The position numbers were made by a program, and so were the translations under genes. Of a stretch of DNA of 64,000 nucleotides, positions 22,892 to 33,167 are shown piece by piece (the stretch's first letter is position 1; each line of letters begins with the position of its first letter). The notes beneath the pieces were generated by a model, which was given only the letters and a program-made list of their open reading frames with translations, had not been told where the DNA came from and ran no database searches. Origin of the DNA: Prostheceraeus crozeri (lineage: Eukaryota > Platyhelminthes > Polycladida > Euryleptidae); the NCBI GenBank assembly GCA_907163375.1, contig CAJQUW010007059.1, positions 620,001-684,000 of the forward strand, written 5' to 3'.

Positions 22892-23141
22892 GTGGACTTT
22901 GCTGCCCAACGCCACCGCCTGTTGGCCATTTTCATTGACGCTGCTGGGCATTCTGATAGCTATGTGTACCTTCCTGCTTTACGAGGGTTAACTGCTCTAT
23001 CAGAAAGGGATCCGAATTTCATGCTACCTTACCTTCTGGACTGTTTCTCCAATGTGAAGGTTGAAGAGGAAGAATGTGAAGCAAGTGCAGAATACAGATT
23101 AAAGTTAGGAGAGGCTGTGATGCGTTGTGTACGTAGTCTTG
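22892..23141 (+). CDS. TANGO6: TANGO6 exon, RTP1_C1 region
   Basis: 250 bases, phase 0 in and phase 1 out, with acceptor TTTCAACGCAG and donor CTTG|GTGAGT. It encodes SYVYLPALRGLTALSERDP followed by LPYLLDCF, and ends KLGEAVMRCVRSLG. These are the helices that in TANGO6/RTP1 proteins read ...VYL.AI.GL..LSD..P and ...R.K.GE..MR.VR.LGD. This is the clearest diagnostic segment for the gene. Confidence 0.88.
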
Positions 23142-23471
23142 GTGAGTTCTCGAATTGATTGTTTGTAGATTGCATGAATTGATCAAATGATGTCTGATGC
23201 TCGTACACAGATGCATCTCAGTGGGTATAGGCTTCATTATGTTATGCTGAACAGTAATGTTCTGAGCTTAGCAAAATCTTATCATTTCGACAAAATTCAT
23301 TGTTCAACCGGACATTTCTAAACTCGTTTTTAACTTGGAATTAGAGACCGAATTTCTCGCACGAATTCTGTCTCTAATTTTTTAATACGTGTTAGATTAT
23401 GACATCGCTAACTCCACAGAATTCAATTTTCAAAACTTAAGGCTGTAATTAGTTCATTATGGTTGAAAAAA

Positions 23472-23640
23472 TCAAGTATTTGATGGTCTTGCATAAAATA
23501 ACAACAATTAATTTCGGCTATATTCCTAAGCCATTCTCGAGTAATTCTCAACCACTTGAGAATGGTTGTGGAATATAGCCGAAATTAATTGCAGTTATTT
23601 AATATACAGTAGGCGACATAGAAGTCCATCAAATACTTAA
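23472..23640. repeat. Foldback element just before the last TANGO6 exon
   Basis: A roughly 170-base inverted repeat. TCAAGTATTTGATGG at the left returns as CCATCAAATACTTA at the right. The inner stem around TTAATTTCGGCTATATTCC is inverted at 23568-23590, and the loop near 23534-23550 is small. It lies in the 628-base intron, 130 bases before the terminal exon, and looks like a foldback MITE. Confidence 0.7.
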
Positions 23641-23769
23641 TGAACAATTCAATCAATCAAGGCATATTTCAAAATCAACAAGCTAGTATTTACTGCACTA
23701 GATTTTTACTTGAAATGCATTTTAAAATTAAGCATGTCTTGCAAGGGATTGTTTTTATTACTTTTTTAG

Positions 23770-24218
23770 GTGAGGCTGTTACCATGTATCGAGAGCGTCT
23801 GCTGAACACACTACTATCTCGTTGCCGTTTGGAAAAACGTCCAATGTTAAGGGCTGCTGCAGTATCAAATCTTGCAGGAGTTTGCCGTCTTCTCAAATTT
23901 TCGCTTCATACTTGTCTCCATGAGGTCCTAAGCGCTACATCTGGGTTATTGAGTGGAGATGAATCACCTGAAGTACGAGCTGCAGCAGCATTCCTTCTTC
24001 TAGATGTGATTCGTGGTGCGGACAAAGATTTGTGGAATGTCATTGGAGGAGATGCAATGAAAGACATATACCGACTTTTGCGCCGACGTGAGGGAGTCGA
24101 AAAAGATGATAATGTTCACAAAATGGTTCTTTTGGCTTGTAATGAGCTGGATGATGTTATGTGTAAATGTTTTTCAGTGAGGACTGACAAACTCGTTAAA
24201 GAAATCCGAATTTTATGA
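23770..24218 (+). CDS. TANGO6: TANGO6 terminal exon, RTP1_C2 region
   Basis: The acceptor CTTTTTTAG leads into GT, completing a glycine codon with the last base of the previous exon (SL-G-EAVTMYRERLL). It runs 148 further residues to TGA at 24216-24218. Diagnostic segments are RPMLRAAAVSNLAGVCRLL, PEVRAAAAFLLLDVIRG and CNELDDVMCKCF, which correspond to the last helices and the ELDD box of TANGO6/RTP1. No AATAAA was seen in the next kilobase, so the poly(A) site is not placed. Confidence 0.9.
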
Positions 24219-25035
24219 ATTATATACTTTGCTTTTGCATTTAAATCTGAACAAAAGAAGTTCTACTTTCTTTGCATTGGGAACTACGTCAATGATTGAA
24301 TCGACTCCCAAACATGGGTCAAATGTAAAATTACTAACCACTGAGAACGGTGTCAAGTCAAAATGGCCTTCGTGCAGGATGTTCTTTTATATAACTGTCC
24401 AAGGTTTTTCCAAGGGAAAGCCGCAAAAAAATTGTTGCTGACTGAATTCCCTTCTGTTTTCAGAATTCTTATCCTGTGGGTTCCCCTTAGATCGTTTAAA
24501 AGACCATTTTGACCTGAAAACAGTTCGTTGACTTAAAGCAGTTTTGCTGTCGCGAAATCAGTTTTTGGTAGAAAGCCTTCTACACGGAGGACGTAAGCTA
24601 ATTTTGATTTTGTCGACCTATGGGTGCATGTCATCAAGCAAGCTGGTAAACAAACTCAAATATCACAGCTTGCATGTATTCTGTCTGCATCAAATCCAAA
24701 TCTCATTAGATTTTTGCCAGTTTACGATGCTTTTTGTTGGTCGTGCAGCAGGCATTCCAAGAGCGCTTGAAAGCGAGCACGTGACACCTGTAGACACAAA
24801 CAGCTTTGTAGAGCGCCGAAGCGAACATACATGGATAACACGAATCGCCACAGTTAGCAGTGGTTGATTAGCAAAATGTGTCTTGTATATGACGCTTCAG
24901 GAGCGTCTTAGCGCTTAATGAGCCAGTTCTTAGCATGATACTTCAGTACTAACGTTTCGAGAGGCTCTTACTGACTTAAAATGACTGTATCACTCAACGT
25001 CTTTCGGAATTCATTACAATGCAGTTGTAACATCT
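24219..25035. other. Region downstream of TANGO6
   Basis: 3' UTR and intergenic DNA without recognisable genes. Short open frames at 24229-24441 and 24544-24867 have no support. Confidence 0.4.
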
Positions 25036-25043
25036 CAATGTCA

Positions 25044-25530
25044 TACATGCCAAGTCTCCCGCATTTCGCGGAGTCTCCCGCATTTTTAGTCAATCTCCCG
25101 CTCACCCGCATAATTGCTTAAATCTCCCGCATCGTCATTTATTTACGCCGTATTTTAAAGTAGGCCAATAGTTTTATCCTTCTAGTGTGCTCTTTCCATC
25201 ATTCAAATGTAACAGCAAGCGTTCGGACTGATTAGCCACTCACCGCTAGCCTATTCTTCGATTTCCTCCATTCCCTCACAACCAATGAGAAGCATGAAAT
25301 CATACGTTTATTGAAAAGATAGATCTTCTTTTGATTCACGAATTCTATCTTTTTTATTGGAAATGTGACAAATTAATTGTCTTCAAAAATAAATATTCTC
25401 CATTTATTGAAGGGAATATAGGAAGTTGATAGGGCTTTTAAATATGATTTAATCTAATTTTACTATTTTTGTTGTTGGATCATTTGATGTTGGGTCTCCC
25501 GCATTTTTTTTTGAAACCTTGGCATCTCTG
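25044..25530. mobile_element. hAT-type MITE with TCTCCCGCATTT repeats
   Basis: A 487-base element with inverted ends sharing ATGCCAAG, flanked by an exact 8-bp direct repeat CAATGTCA at 25036-25043 and 25531-25538. The word TCTCCCGCATT or a close variant occurs four times near the left end and once near the right end. No coding content. The 8-bp duplication indicates the hAT superfamily. Confidence 0.8.
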
Positions 25531-25538
25531 CAATGTCA

Positions 25539-25959
25539 GCTTAATGACGTAAGCAAGTTAACAATGAGTGACATTCAGCGGGTGCTCCATCCATCCACTT
25601 CTTCAGCAATTAAGATCCATCAATTATTCTCCTATCACCCACCCCATCAAAGTCTTAATTTCTCATTCACATTCATTAACATTAGCATATGGGAAACTAG
25701 CAGAGCGTTGATTTGAGAATCACGTGCTCCGTCTCAATCATCATTCGTTGATTTTAACTTGTGAAACTTTAGCATTTCTGTACATGTGATTGATTTCACT
25801 GAGCAGAAAATTAATATATATATATTTGGTTTTGAGTTCTATAGCAATGAAAAGTTATGCTTGAAGCGTAAATCAAGTCCTAGATCTCAAGGACTGCTTT
25901 CAATGGATAATGAAATTAGAATTTGCTGTCTTCGACGAGTGAGAACTGCAAAACTTAGG
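25539..25959. other. Spacer between hAT MITE and the TIR-bounded composite
   Basis: No gene or repeat recognised apart from a short TATATATA run near 25815. Confidence 0.4.
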
Positions 25960-26012
25960 TAATCTGGAAAATATATAATCAGTCAAACTGAAAAACATAT
26001 AATCAGTCACAA
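25960..26012 (+). repeat. Left terminal inverted repeat of the composite
   Basis: Starts TAATCTGGAAAAT and includes TATAATCAGTCA twice (near 25975 and 25996). It pairs with 35666-35718. Confidence 0.75.
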
Positions 26013-26159
26013 CTTTTTTAATATTGCTTTTTACGAACTCATCAACTGTACAGGTTATCTTTGATGCTTTATCTACTGACCATGCACGACTTTAGTCATT
26101 CAGTCAAATAATTACTTCAGCAAGATCAAATAAAGCAATAAATTTCAAAATGTCTGAAT

Positions 26160-27525
26160 TATAATCAGTCACAAGTATTTTATGAGACAGAGATGGAATC
26201 TGAGTAAGTCATACTTTATCACTCTACATCTAATGAGTGTGTCTGCAAAGTTGGAGCTCAATCGGTTAGGGTCTCTGGTTGTGGGCGGACTGTAAAGGGG
26301 TCCCGAACATGAATTCCCCTAAAATAGGCCTTTATAATCAGTCACAAGTATTTTATGAGACAGAGATGGAACCTGAGTCAGTCATACTTTATCACTCTAC
26401 ATCTAATGAGTGTGTCTGCAAAGTTGGAGCTCAATCGGTTAGGGTCTCTGGTTGTGGGCGGACTGTAAAGGGGTCCCGAACATGAATTCCCCTAAAATAG
26501 GCCTTTATAATCAGTCACAAGTATTTTATGAGACAGAGATGGAACCTGAGTCAGTCATACTTTATCACTCTACATCTAATGAGTGTGTTTGCAAAGTTGG
26601 AGCTCAATCGGTTAGGGTCTCTGGTTGTGGGGGAATGTAAAGGGGTCCCGAACATGAATTCCCCTAAAATAGGCCTTTATAATCAGTCACAAGTATTTTA
26701 TGAGACAGAGATGGAACCTGAGTCAGTCATACTTTATCACTCTACATCTAATGAGTGTGTTTGCAAAGTTGGAGCTCAATCGGTTAGGGTCTCTGGTTGT
26801 GGGGGACTGTAAAGGGGTCCCGAACATGAATTCCCTTAAAAAATAGGCCTTTATAATCAGTCACAAGTATTTTATGAGACAGAGATGGAACCTGAGTCAG
26901 TCATACTTTATCACTCTACATCTAATGAGTGTGTTTGCAAAGTTCGAGCTCAATCGGTTAGGGTCTCTGTTTGTGGGGGACTGTAAAGGGGTCCCGAACA
27001 TGAATTCCCCTAAAATAGGCCTTTATAATCAGTCAAAAGTATTTTATGAGACAGAGATGGAACCTGAATCAGTCATACTTTATCACTCTACATCTAATGA
27101 GTGTGTTTGCGAAGTTGGAGCTCAATCGGTTAGGGTCTCTGGTTGTGGGGGACTGTAAAGGGGTCCCGAACATGAATTCCCCTAAAATAGGCCTTTATAA
27201 TCAGTCACAAGTATTTTATGAGACAGAGATGGAACCTGAGTCAGTCATACTTTATCACTCTACATCTAATGAGTGTGTTTGCAAAGTTGGAGCTCAATCG
27301 GTTAGGGTCTCTGGTTGTGGGGGACTGTAAAGGGGTCCCGAACATGAATTCCCCTAAAATAGGCCTTTATAATCAGTCACAAGTATTTTATGAGACAGAG
27401 ATGGAACCTGAGTCAGTCATACTTTATCACTCTACATCTAATGAGTGTGTTTGCAAAGTTGGAGCTCAATCGGTTAGGGTCTCTGGTTGTGGGGGACTGT
27501 AAAGGGGTCCCGAACATGAATTCCC
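26160..27525 (+). repeat. Tandem array of eight 172-bp monomers
   Basis: Units begin with TATAATCAGTCA near 26160, 26333, 26506, 26678, 26852, 27024, 27196 and 27368, a period of 172-174 bases. Copies are nearly identical; the first differs most. Each monomer also has TGAGTCAGTCATAC and a CCCGAACATGAATTCCC end. The leading word is the one present in the composite's terminal repeats, so the array multiplies a probable end-recognition motif. About 2.6 more monomers lie inverted at 32715-33167. Confidence 0.92.
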
Positions 27526-28007
27526 GTTCATTTATTTTTCGTCAAGCATGAGATGGAAAGTGGAGGTGTTTTTATACAATTTGGAGGGATATCTTGCTAT
27601 TGTAGGGGGATTCATGGATTTTTTGAATTGTGGATTGGCCTCTTCCTCGCTCATTCATCGGTTGTCAGTGTTTTTCTATCGGAGTGTAATGCTCCCTTCC
27701 GTTGTCATGGGAAGAATGGTACAATCACTGACTTCCTTACCCCGCTTCGCTGCTCTTGTACATGGCCAGCGAAGAAGGAACGATCGACCGGCCAGATGGG
27801 TCACGAAGGCCTATATGTCGCTGGAGCGCAAGTCATGACTGCGGCGCACCAAATATGCAGCAAACAATGTAGATCAATGTATATATATACAGTACTCCAA
27901 TGGAAGAAAATTGGCATATTACCCAACGCATATGAATATCTCATTGAATATAACGCACATAGATATACATGCATAGGGCCTATCCCAGCTGCATATCTAT
28001 CAATATA
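27526..28007. repeat. Unique flank between array and mariner end, left copy
   Basis: This 480-base segment recurs almost unchanged, inverted, at 32236-32716. It stays open for 178 codons in one frame in both copies, but this reflects recent duplication and no protein family is recognised. Its last 170 bases (27836-28007) also recur directly at 28400-28545. Confidence 0.75.
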
Positions 28008-28399
28008 TGAGGCGTGTTCAAATGAAACCCGTTCGCTATACTGTATTTGTAGAATAGTAAGCAGACAAAGTAAAAGCACAATCAATTAGTAACAACTGTG
28101 TATTATTAACATAAAAGCAGAAGCAACAATCAAAAAAGTCTCCGTTGACTTCCCGGCACTTGTCCCATTGCTTGGGTAGGCGTTGAATTTCGTCGGCAAA
28201 GAAGGATTTCGGCTGTCCTTTGAACCAATTTTAACAGCTGTCTTCACTTCTTCGTCTGATCGGAATCGTTGTCCCTTGAGAAACTTCGTCAGGGGACAAA
28301 AAATGTGAAAATCACAAGGTGACAAGTCAGGACTGTATGCAGGGCGTTCCAAAATTTCCCAACGCTTCCTTGTCAATGCGTCAGATGTTGCCTTCGAAC
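28008..28399 (-). mobile_element. Truncated mariner 3' end, inverted relative to 30891-32235
   Basis: The end starts TGAGGCGTGTTCAAATG next to TA and runs into the mariner transposase C-terminus on the minus strand (LTRKRWEILERPAYSPDLSP, then KFLKGQRFRSD). The frame breaks near the C-terminus. The remaining 5' two-thirds of the mariner is missing, and the fragment is bracketed by two direct copies of a 150-170-base segment (27836-28007 and 28400-28545). Confidence 0.85.
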
Positions 28400-28545
28400 G
28401 ACTGCGGCGCACCAAATATGCAACATGTAGATCGATGTATATATACTCGAATGGAAGAGAATGGGCATATTACCCGACACATGAATATGTCAATGAATAT
28501 AACGCACATAGATATACATGTATAGGGCCTATCCCAACTGCATGT
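28400..28545 (+). repeat. Second, diverged copy of the flank segment
   Basis: It begins GACTGCGGCGCACCAAATAT and ends near CTATCCCAACTGCATG, paralleling 27836-27995 with scattered substitutions and small deletions. It has the same orientation as that copy, so the mariner fragment lies between direct repeats. Confidence 0.75.
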
Positions 28546-28989
28546 GAATCTTTAGCTGTCAATATGTCACACGTTGATCTACCGGTATGTGTTTTAGTTC
28601 TTTCTCCCTTTCTTGATCGTTTCCGTCAATTTAGTTAACCATCGTTCCTTTCATGTTTCCTGATTGTGATAAATGTTCGTATTCATTGCAGTGATCAGGA
28701 CCCTCTTCTTCTTTCTTTCGATGGTTGATGTCGAATCGGTGCTGATTCATTCTCTCGTATGACCTTGATTGTTGCAACAGTATTATGTTGGTAAACCAAT
28801 GGATTTGAGAGCGTCATCAGTCCTCATCATGAATACTTCAATCAATTAGAACATCATTCGCCACTTAGGCAAGCTGTTGTGCGGTCGTCTTCCCGCGCTG
28901 CTCATGTCAGCGATTAACTTTCCGCTTTGTTGTCTCTGCTAGCGAAGACAGCAACCTAGCCTGCCCGCAAGAATAATGAGGCTAATTCA

Positions 28990-29240
28990 AATCCCAGCTT
29001 GACATCTCTAATCCAAAGCCAAGCGTCTTCCTTACAAATGACCTCCATTTTTCTCTACATCGAGTGGTGGTAGCCCAGTTCGCGTTACCGAAGAATTCAT
29101 CGAGTTCCTGTCTCGATCTTCTTCTCGGACATCCGCGTAGCCTCTGGCGGCCGTAAGTGGTCTATTCCGTCAAACGCTTCGTCCACCTGTCGTCAGATTA
29201 GCGACTGACGTGGTCTGCTCAAGTCCATTTGAGCCTTCTT
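28990..29240 (-). mobile_element. RTE-like LINE C-terminal relic
   Basis: The minus strand reads RIRRLKWT, ADHVSR, DDRWTKRLTE, TTYGRQRLRGCPRRRSRQEL and ANWATTTRCREKWRSFVRK, separated by stops. This is the conserved tail downstream of the reverse transcriptase in RTE-like and related LINEs (RRLKW.W.GH..R ... GRP..RW...). Only the tail is left. Confidence 0.65.
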
Positions 29241-29244
29241 ATGC

Positions 29245-30860
29245 GTGACAGGACATCTTCTACTCGACTAAAGGCATTCAAAGTCGTCCAAGAGCGTGTC
29301 CGCAAACTGGTAGCCTCAAAAATTTCAAACGGTGACATAAGGGTCGGCGGAAGACGATGAAAAGGGCAGGGGCGCCAAATCAGAAGGGCACGTTTTATGC
29401 CTGAGTTTTTCGAACATAGTTTAACTATGGAATATATTCTAAAATGCTGCTGACATTGAAATTGAAGTGTAGGTGTGCGCAAATACATGTATGCCATGTG
29501 CCATATCAAGCGACCATTAGTTGAATAAGCTTTAAGAAACGGCAGAATTCTCCAGGCATTTCCATTCAACTTCAAATTTATGTATTAATAAAAAATAATC
29601 GGAAAGTTTCTACGTATATTCAAGTATGCCAGGTGCAGCCAGTCAAATATTCCGTACATTTAAATCTATTAGACTTTTTCTTGAAAACTATTAAGATTTC
29701 ATTTATCAAACATGTAGATTCCGACCTCGACGCTGAGCCATGCTCAAATAAAGCAAAATGTTACGGAAGTTGATGATACGATTAAAAATAATTCATGGAC
29801 CAATCAAAATCTTCCCAAAAATTTAGTTGTCGTGGTTGGTTTTGAATGAATTGTTTCATGATGTCTGTTGAGTTGAGATTGTCGGTTTTTTGTTTATGGA
29901 TGTTTTGTAGAAATAGATTGTTGTATCTTTTCTGTGACATTCGGCTTCTCATATAGGCTACGTTTTTAGTTTTCGCTGAGCTGAAAACGTTCTTTCAACT
30001 GATGCAGTAGTAAGTGGTGCAAGCAAGTAAATGTGAAGGATCGTGTGAATGTTGGGTAATATTGTCTTTATGATTTCGTAATTTCGTTTTCGGCGAAGAG
30101 ACATAATATCGTGCTCATAGATGTAACCTTCTCCACATTCGTAATCATGCTTCGAACCTACTCTCCAAATATTGCTAGCTCGTGTGTAAAATTCTCAAAA
30201 TCAATATCCTTTTCATATAATTTCATGGGTGCTTCAGATGGCTCCCATTCGTTTGAGCCGTTGCAAGATGATAAGAGTACATAATTTCTCAATTTCTATT
30301 AAGACCCAATTAAGGTCTATTAAGACCTATTAAGCATAATTGAGACGGCAATCTAGTTCAAGGAGACAGTAATCTATGAGCTCACAGAATTGCAGACGGA
30401 ACAATTCTGGTAAATCGGTCGTGTATTGTGCTGAAGATCCATGCTACAGATGACTGGAAATTAACTTCCTTCTTGGCATCTCAGGTGGACCGATGAATTG
30501 GAAAAATGCCCTGCCATCGTGACTGTCGTTTGGCGAAAATCATTATATTAATGATCTCGAGCTTGCTTTAATATATTTATTAAGGAGTCTATCAAACTCA
30601 CTTTAGCTGTTATCGACGGACTTTGTTAGACCTTCGTCACATATTCACACATTTCAAAAATATTCTTCGTCAGCAAAAGTTCAAAGAGCGTCGAGAATTT
30701 TTCCAATTTTCTAGACAATACGATAGCAATGACTAACACAGGGCTCCTTATACTTAAGAAAGGACCCTCCATATTGCCATACTGAAAACCCAACATACAT
30801 GTAATACTGATAAAGGGACCTACTCGAAGCTTTGAGGGGCACCTGATGCTAGTGGTAGGG
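29245..30860. other. Remaining interior of the composite before the mariner
   Basis: Apart from the hAT relic at 29875-30080 I recognise nothing. A cluster of TTAAGACC words sits near 30298-30335. Open frames at 29219-29575 and 30626-30904 have no support beyond the LINE tail. Confidence 0.4.
29875..30080 (-). mobile_element. hAT transposase C-terminal (dimerisation) relic
   Basis: The minus strand reads EIIKTILPNIHTILHIYLLA, then PLTTASVERTFSAQRKLKT. After a shift and stop it continues YMRSRMSQKRYNNLFLQNIH. This is the hAT C-terminal dimerisation block (L.TTASVERSFS.LK.IKT.LRS.MSQ.RL). No terminal repeats for it were located. Confidence 0.7.
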
Positions 30861-30890
30861 TTTGCAGCTGATATAGATATGATAGATATA

Positions 30891-32235
30891 CAAGGCGTAT
30901 TCAAATGAGACCCATTCGACTTATCTTAGCGGGTTCATGCATGACCAATTAATCAAAGCAGACCTGTTAGTACTATTCAGTGCTTTATAACAGCGTCGCA
31001 ATGTGTTTGTTCATCAAGTGTATCTGCTGTTCACGGTTAATGACGAGTGAAATGTCGTTCATGGTAGAAAGTCCTCCAAAGAAGACCAGAGAGCGGTTAT
31101 TCAATTCCTGACCGCAGAAGGATGCATGCCAGCAGAGATCCATCGCAGAATGGCATCAGTATACATAGATCGAGCTGTTTCAAAGACCACAGTGACAGAG
31201 TGGTCAAGGAAGTTTCGAGGGGGGCGAACTGAAACATCTGATTTGCCACGCCCTGGACAGGCGCACAAAGTGGTGACTGAAAGTCTGACTGAGACCATCG
31301 ATACCGCAGTCAGAGCCGATCATCGACGAAGCATTCGAGATCTGGCAGATGACTTCAATGTCTCAATTGGCTCAATGCATACCATCGTGAAGGAAAAGTT
31401 GCAGTATCACAAAGTTTGCTCTCAATCGGTGCCTCGAATGCTTACTGAAGACCACAAGGAAAGACGGAGAACACTCAGTTTGGAACACCTGACTCGCTTC
31501 AATACCGAGAATGAGCAGTTCCTTGCGTCGCATTGTTGCTGGAGACGAGATGTGGTGCCATCATTTCGAGCCGGAAGGGAAGCAGAGCAGCATGCAGTGG
31601 AAGCATCCAAGTTCACCCAAGCCGAAGAAGTTCCGAGTGCAACAATCTGCAGGGAAGGTGATGGTCACGGTGTTCTTCGATATTCAGGGCCCGCTGCTCC
31701 TCGAGTTTCTTGAACCCAACGAAACAATCAATTCGCAGCAGTATATTCAGACTTTGGACAAGCTTCACCAAGCGATAAAAAGCAAGCGACCCGGTATGTT
31801 GTCTTCAGGTGTCATTCTTCTTCACAGCAACGCAAGACCGCACGTTTCGCAGGCGACATCTGACGTATTGACAAGAAAGCGTTGGGAAATTTTGGAACGC
31901 CCTGCATACAGTCCTGACTTGTCACCTTGTGATTTTCACATTTTTGGTCCCCTGACGAAGTTTCTCAAGGGACAACGATTCCGATCAGACGAAGTGAAGA
32001 CAGCTGTTAGAAATTGGTTCAAAGGACAGCCGAAATCCTTCTTTGCCGACGAAATTCAACGCCTACCCAAGCAATGGGACAAGTGCCGGGAAGTCAACGG
32101 AGACTTTTTTTGATTGTTGCTTCTGCTTTTATGTTAATAATACACAGTTGTTACTAATTGATTGTGCTTTTACTTTGTCTGCTTACTATTCTACAAATAC
32201 AGTATAGCGAACGGGTTTCATTTGAACACGCCTCA
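30891..32235 (+). mobile_element. mariner element (DD34D type), 1.35 kb
   Basis: The ends CAAGGCGTATTCAAATGAGA and, inverted, TGAGGCGTGTTCAAATGAAA are flanked by TA (30889-30890 and 32236-32237). The length and DD34D spacing are those of mariner. The transposase is frameshifted and one catalytic residue is replaced, so the copy is inactive. The bases just outside both ends (GCAGCTG plus ATAGATAT-like words) are also mutually inverted, which suggests insertion into a pre-existing palindromic site or shared flanks. Confidence 0.88.
31073..32113 (+). pseudogene. mariner transposase pseudogene
   Basis: Coding similarity begins near KSSKEDQRAVIQFLTAEGC. Two helix-turn-helix segments follow (AVSKTTVTEWSRKF and SIRDLADDFNVSIGSMHTIV) and the linker SVPRMLTEDHKERR. 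The frame shifts near 31525 and resumes as LRRIVAGDEMWCHHFEPE with the first catalytic D. The second catalytic D is replaced by S in LHSNARPH, and the third D is in YSPDLSPCDFHIF, 34 residues on. The frame shift and the D-to-S change together make it non-functional. It ends GDFF at a stop 122 bases before the right end. Confidence 0.88.
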
Positions 32236-33167
32236 TATATTGATAGATATGCAGCTGGGATAGGCCCTATGCATGTATATCTATGTGCGTTATATTCAAT
32301 GAGATATTCATATGCGTTGGGTAATATGCCAATTTTCTTCCATTGGAGTACTGTATATATATACATTGATCTACATTGTTTGCTGCATATTTGGTGCGCC
32401 GCAGTCATGACTTGCGCTCCAGCGACATATAGGCCTTCGTGACCCATCTGGCCGGTCGATCGTTCCTTCTTCGCTGGCCATGTACAAGAGCAGCGAAGCG
32501 GGGTAAGGAAGTCAGTGATTGTACCATTCTTCCCATGACAACGGAAGGGAGCATTACACTCCGATAGAAAAACACTGACAACCGATGAATGAGCGAGGAA
32601 GAGGCCAATCCACAATTCAAAAAATCCATGAATCCCCCTACAATAGCAAGATATCCCTCCAAATTGTATAAAAACACCTGCACTTTCCATCTCATGCTTG
32701 ACGAAAAATAAATGAACGGGAATTCATGTTCGGGACCCCTTTACAGTCCCCCACAACCAGAGACCCTAACCGATTGAGCTCCAACTTTGCAAACACACTC
32801 ATTAGATGTAGAGTGATAAAGTATGACTGATTCAGGTTCCATCTCTGTCTCATAAAATACTTTTGACTGATTATAAAGGCCTATTTTAGGGGAATTCATG
32901 TTCGGGACCCCTTTACAGTCCCCCACAACCAGAGACCCTAACCGATTGAGCTCCAAATTTGCAAACACACTCATTAGATATAGAGTGATAAAGTATGACT
33001 GATTCAGGTTCCATCTCTGTCTCATAAAATACTTGTAACTGATTATAAAGGCCTATTTTAGGGGAATTCATGTTCGGGACCCCTTTACATTCCCCCACAA
33101 CCAGAGACCCTAACCGATTGAGCTCCAACTTTGCAAACACACTCATTAGATGTAGAGTGATAAAGTA
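32236..33167 (-). repeat. Inverted copy of flank plus 2.6 array monomers
   Basis: 32236-32716 is the inverted counterpart of 27526-28007 with very few differences. From 32717 the 172-bp monomers follow on the minus strand and break off mid-unit near 33167. With the shared mariner ends the inverted repeat spans roughly 27077-28399 against 31845-33167. Confidence 0.88.

Noticed and set aside
26279-27502. Overlapping open frames of 62-94 codons along the tandem array
   Set aside because: They repeat because the 172-bp monomer repeats. The period is not a multiple of three and no protein family is recognised.
26160-27525. Array of regularly spaced repeats as a CRISPR
   Set aside because: Monomers are 172 bases, contiguous and without unique spacers, in an animal genome.
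27553-28089. 178-codon open frame repeated at 32154-32690
   Set aside because: Conservation between the two copies follows from recent inverted duplication. It runs into the mariner end and has no domain, so it is not called coding.
29219-29575. 118-codon minus-strand open frame
   Set aside because: Only its last residues (RIRRLKWT) belong to the LINE tail. The rest shows no similarity that I recognise.
26160-33167. Interpretation as a Helentron (pearl-type) element
   Set aside because: The tandem core is reminiscent, but the outer 52-bp inverted ends and possible TA duplication point to a cut-and-paste element, and no Helitron motif was found.
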